A stretch of 19,647 nt of DNA, taken from positions 1-19,647 of the forward strand of contig DASWHL010000095.1 in assembly GCA_036398175.1 (NCBI GenBank), given 5' to 3'. The notes beneath the pieces are model-generated. The model was given only the letters and a program-made list of their open reading frames with translations, made no database searches and had not been told where the DNA came from. The DNA is from JAOTWJ01 sp036398175 (GTDB lineage Bacteria > Gemmatimonadota > Gemmatimonadetes > Gemmatimonadales > GWC2-71-9). Positions within the stretch are counted from its first letter, which is position 1; every line of letters starts with the position of its first letter. The translations under genes were made by a program, and so were the position numbers. Below, piece after piece: positions 14,835 to 19,647 of the stretch.

Positions 14835-15689
14835 ATGATGCTCACGACCGCAGCACTCGCGCTGGCCGCGATGGCCGGCCTCCAGCAACGGACCGACACG
14901 ACGGTGGCCGTCCCCGCCGGGGCCCGCCTGAGCCTGTCGAATCACGCGGGCACGATCCGGGTGACGTCCTGGGACCGTCCCGAGATGCGGGTGCGCGCCG
15001 AACACGGCAGCCGCGACGCCATCGAGGTGGACGTCCGGGGCGCCGTGGTCCGCGTCCGGGCCAACCGCCGGTACGGGATGCCCGCCTTCGTCGAGTACGA
15101 CATCACGGTGCCCCGGGCCATGGCCGTGGACCTCGACGGGGTCGAGACCGACATCACCATCGAGGGAGTCGGAGGCGACATCAGCGCGCGGAGTGTCGAG
15201 GGGGGCATCACCGTGCGTGGCGCCGGCGGCGCGGTCACGCTCAACTCGGTGGAAGGCGACCTCGCACTGGATGGGGGCCGGGGACGGATCTCGGTCCAGG
15301 GGGTGGACGGGTCCATCCGGGTCACCGGGGCCCGGGGCGACCTGGCCGTCGAAACCGTGGACGGGGATGTCACGTTGGAGGATATCGAGAGCGCCAATGT
15401 GGACGTGGGGACTGTGGACGGTACCATCACCTATGCCGGGACCATCCAGAACGACGGGCGGTACCGCCTGACGTCCCACGAGGGGGACGTGGTCCTCCGG
15501 GTCCCGACGAGCGTCAACGCCACGGTGTCCGTGGCCACGTTCGAGGGCAGCTTCGAGGCCGACCCGGCCTTCCGGGTCCAGGTCTCGTCCGTCCGCCGCG
15601 GCCGCCGGTTCAGCTTCACGCTGGGCACCGGGTCGGCGAGGGTGGAACTGGAGACGTTCGAGGGCGAGATCCGCCTTCGGAGCCGCTAA
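14835..15689 (+). CDS. exported DUF4097 beta-repeat protein (VEG/VDG type)
   Basis: Predicted 284 residues with a short signal peptide (MMLTTAALALAAMAG) and a good ribosome site (GAGGGGG, 14822-14828). The rest is short repeats about 20 residues apart, each turning at VEG, VDG or similar (SVEGGITV, SVEGDLAL, GVDGSIRV, TVDGDVTL, TVDGTITY), which suits a right-handed beta-helix or stacked-strand surface protein. DUF4097 proteins often sit beside sigma/anti-sigma pairs, and here the gene starts 11 nt behind the anti-sigma stop. The C-terminus ends in TFEGEIRL. Function is unknown; surface or periplasmic location and control by the sigma factor are inference. Confidence 0.85.
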   Translation: MMLTTAALALAAMAGLQQRTDTTVAVPAGARLSLSNHAGTIRVTSWDRPEMRVRAEHGSRDAIEVDVRGAVVRVRANRRYGMPAFVEYDITVPRAMAVDLDGVETDITIEGVGGDISARSVEGGITVRGAGGAVTLNSVEGDLALDGGRGRISVQGVDGSIRVTGARGDLAVETVDGDVTLEDIESANVDVGTVDGTITYAGTIQNDGRYRLTSHEGDVVLRVPTSVNATVSVATFEGSFEADPAFRVQVSSVRRGRRFSFTLGTGSARVELETFEGEIRLRSR

Positions 15690-15709
15690 CCGCTGAAGGA
15701 GACTGACTC

Positions 15710-16522
15710 ATGAGAACGAACGTGCTGCTCGCCGCGATTGGCGGCCTGGTGGCGATCGGGTATCCCAGGATTGGGGACCCCGCCGTGACGGCCGCGGGGT
15801 CGGCCCAGGACAGCGAGTTTCGCTGGACCGGACGGCTCGCCGCCGGCCAGACGCTCGAGATCCGGGGCGTCAACGGCGAGGTCCGTGTCGAGGCTGCCAC
15901 GGGCAGCGAGGCCCAGGTCGTGGCCACCAAGACCGGCCGGCGCAGCGACCCGGCGGACGTCGAGATCGCGGTCGTGCCGCACGACGGCGGCGTCACCATC
16001 TGCGCGGTCTATCCGCCCGTGAACGGGCGGGAGAACGAGTGCCGTCCGGGCGGTGGCGGGCGGAACAACACCCGGAACAACGACGTCAAGGTCGAGTGGA
16101 CCGTGCGGCTGCCGGACGGCGTCAACCTCGGCGCGCACAGCGTGAACGGCGACGTCACCGTGCGGGACGTGAGCGGTACGGTCCGCGCCTCCACCGTGAA
16201 CGGGGATGTGGACGTCTCCACCCGCGGCGTGGCCCAGGCGACGACGGTGAACGGCTCCATTCGGGCGTCGCTCGGCAAGGCCGACTGGAGCGGCGAGATG
16301 TCGTTCACCACGGTCAACGGCGGCATCACGCTCGAGGTGCCTGGAGACCTGAGCGCCACGATCGAAGCCAAGACCGTGAACGGCTCCATCGAGACCGATT
16401 TCCCGATCACGGTGCAGGGCCGGTTCGGGTCGCGGACGCTGCGGGGAACCATCGGATCGGGTGGCCGGGACCTGGAGCTGGAGACGGTGAACGGCTCGAT
16501 TCGGCTGCGGAAGACGAGCTGA
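15710..16522 (+). CDS. exported DUF4097 beta-repeat protein (VNG type)
   Basis: Predicted 270 residues. ATG 15710 follows AAGGAGA with a 9-nt gap. The first ~32 residues are a signal-like segment (MRTNVLLAAIGGLVAIG). The body repeats a turn built on VNG: GVNGEV, SVNGDV, TVNGDV, TVNGSI, TVNGGI, TVNGSI and TVNGSI, plus a less regular PPVNG inside an insertion with two cysteines and a Gly/Asn-rich loop (about residues 97-125). It is a paralogue of the upstream gene, but that one uses VEG/VDG at the same turns. Likely an exported beta-helix protein of the same sigma cassette; ligand unknown. A repeat hairpin follows the stop. Confidence 0.85.
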   Translation: MRTNVLLAAIGGLVAIGYPRIGDPAVTAAGSAQDSEFRWTGRLAAGQTLEIRGVNGEVRVEAATGSEAQVVATKTGRRSDPADVEIAVVPHDGGVTICAVYPPVNGRENECRPGGGGRNNTRNNDVKVEWTVRLPDGVNLGAHSVNGDVTVRDVSGTVRASTVNGDVDVSTRGVAQATTVNGSIRASLGKADWSGEMSFTTVNGGITLEVPGDLSATIEAKTVNGSIETDFPITVQGRFGSRTLRGTIGSGGRDLELETVNGSIRLRKTS

Positions 16523-16523
16523 A

Positions 16524-16590
16524 GGGCAGGAGGGCAGCAAGGGCAGTGAGGGCAGCGAGGGCAGGGCGCCCCCGCTGCCCTTTCTGCCCT
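16524..16590. repeat. 9-bp GGGCAG tandem array ending in a hairpin
   Basis: GGGCAG recurs at 16524, 16532, 16541, 16550 and 16559, about every 9 bp, and its complement CTGCCC at 16575 and 16584. AGGGCAG (16558-16564) can pair with CTGCCCT (16575-16581) and is followed by TTCT, so the array may end transcription of the DUF4097 gene. Other pairings between array units are possible. Confidence 0.75.
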
Positions 16591-16604
16591 CACTACCTTC
16601 CACC

Positions 16605-17795
16605 ATGCTCCGCCACCTGATCCTCCCCTCCGCCCTGGCCCTCGGCTGCGCGGCCGACCGCGTTCCCGACACCGCCGCGGAGGTCGAGCGGCTCGCCGCC
16701 GATGTCATTCCCCGCGTCGAGCGCTCGGTGGGCCTCGCGTTCCGGGAGCCGCCCGCCATGGCGGTGCGCGACCGCGCGGCCGTCGAGCGCTACCTCATCG
16801 GCCGGCTGGACGAGGAGTTCCCGGTCGAGCGCATGGAGGCCGTGGCCACCGCGTACCGGCTCATCGGGCTGATTCCCGACACCCTCGACCTCCGGGCCGT
16901 ACTCCTCGCGGTGCTGGCCGAGCAGGTGGTGGGCTACTACGACCCCGATTCGGTCACGCTGTACGTGGTCGAGGGCGCCGATCCCGCGCAGATCCGGCTC
17001 GTCCTGGCCCACGAGCTGGTGCACGCGCTCCAGGGGCAGTACATGCCGCTCGATTCCCTGTTGAGCATGCGCCAGGAGAACGACCGGCAGATGGCGGCGC
17101 AGGCCGTGCTCGAGGGGCAGGCGACGCTGGCGTCGCTCACCGCCATGTTCGACGAGGAGCGGCTCCGCGAGCTGGGCAGCTTCTGGGGCGACGTGCGCGC
17201 GATGATCCGGAGCGAGCAGGAACGCATGCCGGTCTTCGCCAGCGCCCCGCTCATCCTGCGGGAGGGCCTGCTGTTTCCGTACCTGGCGGGGGCCGACTTC
17301 GTGCGCTGGTTCGGCGAGACCTACCCGGACACGCTGCCCTTCGGTCCGCGGCTCCCGCAGTCCACGGAGCAGATTCTCTATCCCGACCGCTACCACGCCG
17401 GCAACGCGCCTGTCACGCTCCGGTTCGCCCCGGCGGCGCACGCGGGCGAGGTGCTGTACGAGGACACCTGGGGGCAGTTCGAGACTCGGCTGATCCTCAG
17501 GGAGCGCACAGGGAGCGAGTCGCTCGCCAACGCGGGCGCGCTGGGCTGGGAGGGCGACCGCTTTGCCGTGTTCCGGCACGCCTCGGGCGACGCGCTGGTG
17601 TGGTGGTCGGTGTGGGAGACGCCCCAGGCCGCCGAGAAGTTCGCGGCCATGCTCGAGCGCTCCTGGGGGCGGGACGGCCGCCGCTGGGCCGTCCGGCGGG
17701 ACACCGTCGCCGGTCTCCCCGCCGCCGTGCTGGCGGACGCGCCGCCGGCGTGGCCCGGGTGGGAGGCCCTGCCCGGCGTGATCATCCCACCGTAG
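16605..17795 (+). CDS. predicted zinc metallopeptidase lipoprotein
   Basis: Predicted 396 residues. The N-terminus is a short lipoprotein signal with Cys15 (LALGCAADR). A zincin motif HELVH occurs at residues 136-140 (LVLAHELVHALQGQY) and Glu170 in AVLEGQATLA is a plausible third ligand, as in gluzincins. I do not recognise a named family beyond that. A second domain follows (about residues 220-396) with WG-rich segments (EVLYEDTWGQFETRLIL, VWWSVWETPQAAEKFAAML). ATG 16605 has little ribosome site, and a CTACCTT sits just upstream, so translation of a nearly leaderless message is possible. Likely an extracytoplasmic protease or protein-processing factor; activity is inference. Confidence 0.8.
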   Translation: MLRHLILPSALALGCAADRVPDTAAEVERLAADVIPRVERSVGLAFREPPAMAVRDRAAVERYLIGRLDEEFPVERMEAVATAYRLIGLIPDTLDLRAVLLAVLAEQVVGYYDPDSVTLYVVEGADPAQIRLVLAHELVHALQGQYMPLDSLLSMRQENDRQMAAQAVLEGQATLASLTAMFDEERLRELGSFWGDVRAMIRSEQERMPVFASAPLILREGLLFPYLAGADFVRWFGETYPDTLPFGPRLPQSTEQILYPDRYHAGNAPVTLRFAPAAHAGEVLYEDTWGQFETRLILRERTGSESLANAGALGWEGDRFAVFRHASGDALVWWSVWETPQAAEKFAAMLERSWGRDGRRWAVRRDTVAGLPAAVLADAPPAWPGWEALPGVIIPP

Positions 17796-17801
17796 GGGCG
17801 A

Positions 17802-17813
17802 CCGACGCGTCGG
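17802..17813. repeat. 12-bp perfect palindrome
   Basis: CCGACGCGTCGG at 17802-17813 is a perfect inverted repeat, 6 nt past the peptidase stop and next to the 84-bp tandem repeat. A cruciform or transcript hairpin could form, but GC content makes chance palindromes common. Confidence 0.5.
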
Positions 17814-17818
17814 GCAGG

Positions 17819-17986
17819 CCGTGCGTCAGTTCACTGACCGACGCCGAGCCGCGGGTTCACCCGCGCGTTGGGCGCGCCGTTGCCTGACCCAGTGCTCGGC
17901 AGCCGTGCGTCAGTTCACTGACCGACGCCGAGCCGCGGGTTCACCCGCGCCTTGGGCGCGCCGTTGCCTGACCCAGTGCTCGGCGA
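17819..17986. repeat. 84-bp tandem direct repeat, two copies
   Basis: The 84-bp unit at 17819-17902 recurs at 17903-17986; the first 82 bp differ at one position (17867 G, 17951 C). Each copy holds two 14-bp inverted repeats with the same centre GTTCAC: GTCAGT-TC-ACTGAC (17825-17838) and GCGGGT-TC-ACCCGC (17851-17864). A GCCGAG (17843-17848) and CTCGGC (17895-17900) pair could close a stem around the second. GGCGCGCC (17871-17878) is a further palindrome. It lies between two convergent genes, in the 313-bp gap 17796-18108 that holds no gene. The unit is a multiple of three and stays open, giving a repeated 28-residue reading, but it is more likely structural. Confidence 0.85.
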
Positions 17987-18032
17987 GCGAAGCGTCGCTT
18001 GTCCTGGGGAGAGGTGCGCCGCCCGCCAACGT

Positions 18033-18061
18033 GCGCGGGTGAACCCGCGGCTCGGCGTCGG
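18033..18061. repeat. 29-bp inverted copy of part of the 84-bp unit
   Basis: This 29-bp segment is the exact reverse complement of 17838-17866 and 17922-17950, the part of the tandem unit that includes the GCGGGTTCACCCGC palindrome. Transcripts from either unit could pair with it, with loops of about 82 and 166 nt. Confidence 0.85.
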
Positions 18062-18077
18062 CCGCTGCAAGCGGCCG
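18059..18077. terminator. 8-bp hairpin between convergent genes
   Basis: CGGCCGCT (18059-18066), loop GCA and AGCGGCCG (18070-18077) form a perfect 8-bp stem on either strand. It lacks a T-tract, but its place between two convergent genes suits a two-way terminator. Confidence 0.4.
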
Positions 18078-18084
18078 TTGGCCT

Positions 18085-18107
18085 GAGAGCGTTGCGCCCT
18101 CGCTCTC
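18085..18107 (-). terminator. hairpin just past the DUF445 stop
   Basis: GAGAGCG (18085-18091) and CGCTCTC (18101-18107) pair with a 9-nt loop, directly after the minus-strand DUF445 gene ends at 18109. It looks like that gene's terminator, without a T-tract. Confidence 0.4.
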
Positions 18108-18108
18108 C

Positions 18109-19647
18109 TCAGAACCGCAGCAACACCCCCACCCCGAACGCTCCGAGTCCCACCAGCCCGCCGAGCAGGAACCCGAGCCGCACGATCACATCCAGCTCCC
18201 GCTGCGTCGTGAGCCGCACGATCTCCTCGATCCGGTCGAGCGAAAATCCGAGCACCTTCTGCTCGACCATGGTCGGGATGTCCATGCGCGCCACGATCAC
18301 CGGGACCTGGCGCTCGATCCACGACCACAGCGCGGGGGAGAGCTGCCCGGCGATGCGGTCCGCCGTGCCCTCGCCCAGGAGGCGCTCGGGGCGGCCGATG
18401 GGGCGGTCCAGCAACATCCCGACGGCCGCCGCCCACACCTCCTGCACCCAGCGGTGCGCCGCGGGTGAACGGAGCGCGTCCGCCGCCCATCGCGCCACCT
18501 GGTCGCGCGGCAGGCGCTCGAGAATGTCGCCCCACGTGCGCCCTTCGGCCGCCAGCAGGGCGCGGTCGAGCCGCTCGATGACATAGGCCCGGGTGCCCTC
18601 GTCGCGCAGCGCCGTGACGATCATCCGGGTGAGGGTATCCCGCAGCCCTTCGAGTCGCTCGGCGCCGAGCGCCTGCACGTGATCCGCGAGCGGGCGGTGC
18701 AGGAAGGCGAGCACGGCGTCGTTCACGTTCCGCGCCACCTGCTCCCGCATGGCCGGCTCGTCCAGCAGGCCGCCCAGCTGATCGGTCCCCTCCCGGCCCA
18801 GATTGTCGAGGATGCGCGCGATCGTGCGTTCCGTGACCACGAGGCGCGCCACGATCCGCTCGTGCAGCATCAGATCTTCGACGAACCGCTCGAACAGGTT
18901 GTGCAGCGTCCGCTCGATCCGGGCGCGCGCGGCCGGGTCCCGCAACACCCCGCTCAGGCGCTCCAGGGCCACCGGCAGGTAGTTGGCGATCGCCTTTTCG
19001 ACGGCGGGGACGAGACCGGCGGGCATGCGCTCGAGCAGGGGCGTGTAGTCGCCCGCGGCCCGGACCAGGTGCCGGTCGAGCCAGTCATGGATCGCCCGCT
19101 CGAGATCGTCACTTGCGACCGCCTGGGCCACCCAGCGCTCCACGCGCTCGCGGAGGGCCGCGCGGCGCGCGTCGGTCAGCAGCTCGGCCAGCGGACGCTC
19201 GGCCACGGTCGCCGCGGCGCGGCTCAGCCCGGTCGCCACCTGGTCCGGGAAGTGCTCCGAGCCCGCCAGGTCGGCCAGCCGGGTGGCGAGGCCGTCGCCC
19301 AGGCCCAGCAGCAGCGCCTCCATCTCGGTCGCGAGCGCCTCGGGCAGCTCACTCCGCAGCGTGCCCCACTCCCGGGTGAGGAGATCGCCCACGAGGTGCC
19401 GCACGGTGCCGTCGAAGGCCTCCTGCACACCCGGCGAGCGGAGCTGGGCGCCGAGATCGGCCGGGGTGAGCAGGCGTTCCCCCACCGTGCGCCCGATGGT
19501 CTTCGCGAGACGCTCCCGGTTCTTTGGAATGGCTCCCTGGATTCCGAATCGGCCCAGCCCGCGGCGCCGGTGCGGATGGAACAGCATCCAGATGGCGACC
19601 GCGTTGGTGAGCCCCCCCGCCAGGGCCCCGAAGCCAATGGTGACGAG
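18109..19647 (-). CDS. DUF445 family membrane protein, start outside window
   Basis: The frame is open to the window edge, so the start lies beyond 19647. An ATG at 19587 begins an internal reading; the codons before it still encode the family hallmark (GALAGGLTNAVAIWMLFHP), with TN and MLFxP as in other DUF445 proteins. What follows is more than 400 residues of charged, mostly helical sequence (IPKNRERLAKTIGRTVGERL, then long Leu/Ala/Arg/Glu helices). One hydrophobic segment closes the protein (LGFLLGGLVGLGAFGVGVLLRF). DUF445 proteins are membrane-anchored at both ends with a large helical part; their job is not established. It converges on the 16605-17795 gene. Family call is firm, function unknown. 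Confidence 0.88.
   Translation of the reverse strand, partial: LVTIGFGALAGGLTNAVAIWMLFHPHRRRGLGRFGIQGAIPKNRERLAKTIGRTVGERLLTPADLGAQLRSPGVQEAFDGTVRHLVGDLLTREWGTLRSELPEALATEMEALLLGLGDGLATRLADLAGSEHFPDQVATGLSRAAATVAERPLAELLTDARRAALRERVERWVAQAVASDDLERAIHDWLDRHLVRAAGDYTPLLERMPAGLVPAVEKAIANYLPVALERLSGVLRDPAARARIERTLHNLFERFVEDLMLHERIVARLVVTERTIARILDNLGREGTDQLGGLLDEPAMREQVARNVNDAVLAFLHRPLADHVQALGAERLEGLRDTLTRMIVTALRDEGTRAYVIERLDRALLAAEGRTWGDILERLPRDQVARWAADALRSPAAHRWVQEVWAAAVGMLLDRPIGRPERLLGEGTADRIAGQLSPALWSWIERQVPVIVARMDIPTMVEQKVLGFSLDRIEEIVRLTTQRELDVIVRLGFLLGGLVGLGAFGVGVLLRF

Noticed and set aside
17821..18042. A plus-strand open frame through the tandem repeat giving a duplicated 28-residue peptide.
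   Set aside because: It follows from an 84-bp unit being a multiple of three. There is no ribosome site, and the sequence is dominated by palindromes.
17819..18061. CRISPR array at the 84-bp repeat.
   Set aside because: Only two long direct copies and no variable spacers; no cas gene nearby.

Overview
This is a GC-rich stretch (near 70% by eye) of what looks like an ordinary bacterial chromosome. Exported HEAT-repeat proteins, DUF4097 beta-repeat proteins beside an ECF sigma/anti-sigma pair, a DUF445 membrane protein and a cN-II-type HAD nucleotidase together suggest a Gemmatimonadota-like organism. That is inference from gene content; Acidobacteriota or another high-GC phylum is not excluded. 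No phage, transposase, CRISPR array, rRNA or tRNA was recognised.

Layout. 1-3421 (+): the 3' part of a HEAT-repeat protein, a second exported HEAT-repeat protein and an M48 lipoprotein metalloprotease. 3540-7112: a polyphosphate-flavoured group, with Ppx/GppA on the plus strand converging on, and overlapping, a minus-strand sixA then CHAD-CYTH pair. 7378-8580 (+): an exported beta-propeller gene split by an in-frame TAG. 8581-9083: a scar region with a second copy of the nucleotidase 3' end joined to a decayed second copy of the gene at 9084-9665. 9084-11944 (-): thiD, the HAD-family nucleotidase and a small exported glycine-rich protein, read in that order. 12002-13532 (+): a SpoU-type RNA methyltransferase overlapping a prepilin peptidase. 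13580-17795 (+): ECF sigma factor, zinc-finger anti-sigma factor, two DUF4097 proteins, then a predicted zinc metallopeptidase lipoprotein. 17796-18108: a convergent intergenic region with an 84-bp tandem repeat, a 29-bp inverted copy of part of it, and hairpins. 18109-19647 (-): a DUF445 membrane protein whose start lies outside the window.

How the genes work together. The clearest functional units are the sigma/anti-sigma/DUF4097 cell-envelope cassette, the Ppx, CHAD-CYTH and SixA group (polyphosphate or phosphate signalling) and the thiD-nucleotidase operon. Gene overlaps of one nucleotide (TGATG) or four nucleotides (GTGA) point to translational coupling.

The items most worth following up are the structured repeat at 17802-18107, the second nucleotidase-tail copy whose differences are mostly synonymous, the amber codon in the propeller gene, and the CHAD-before-CYTH fusion. 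Nothing here is a convincing wholly new system.
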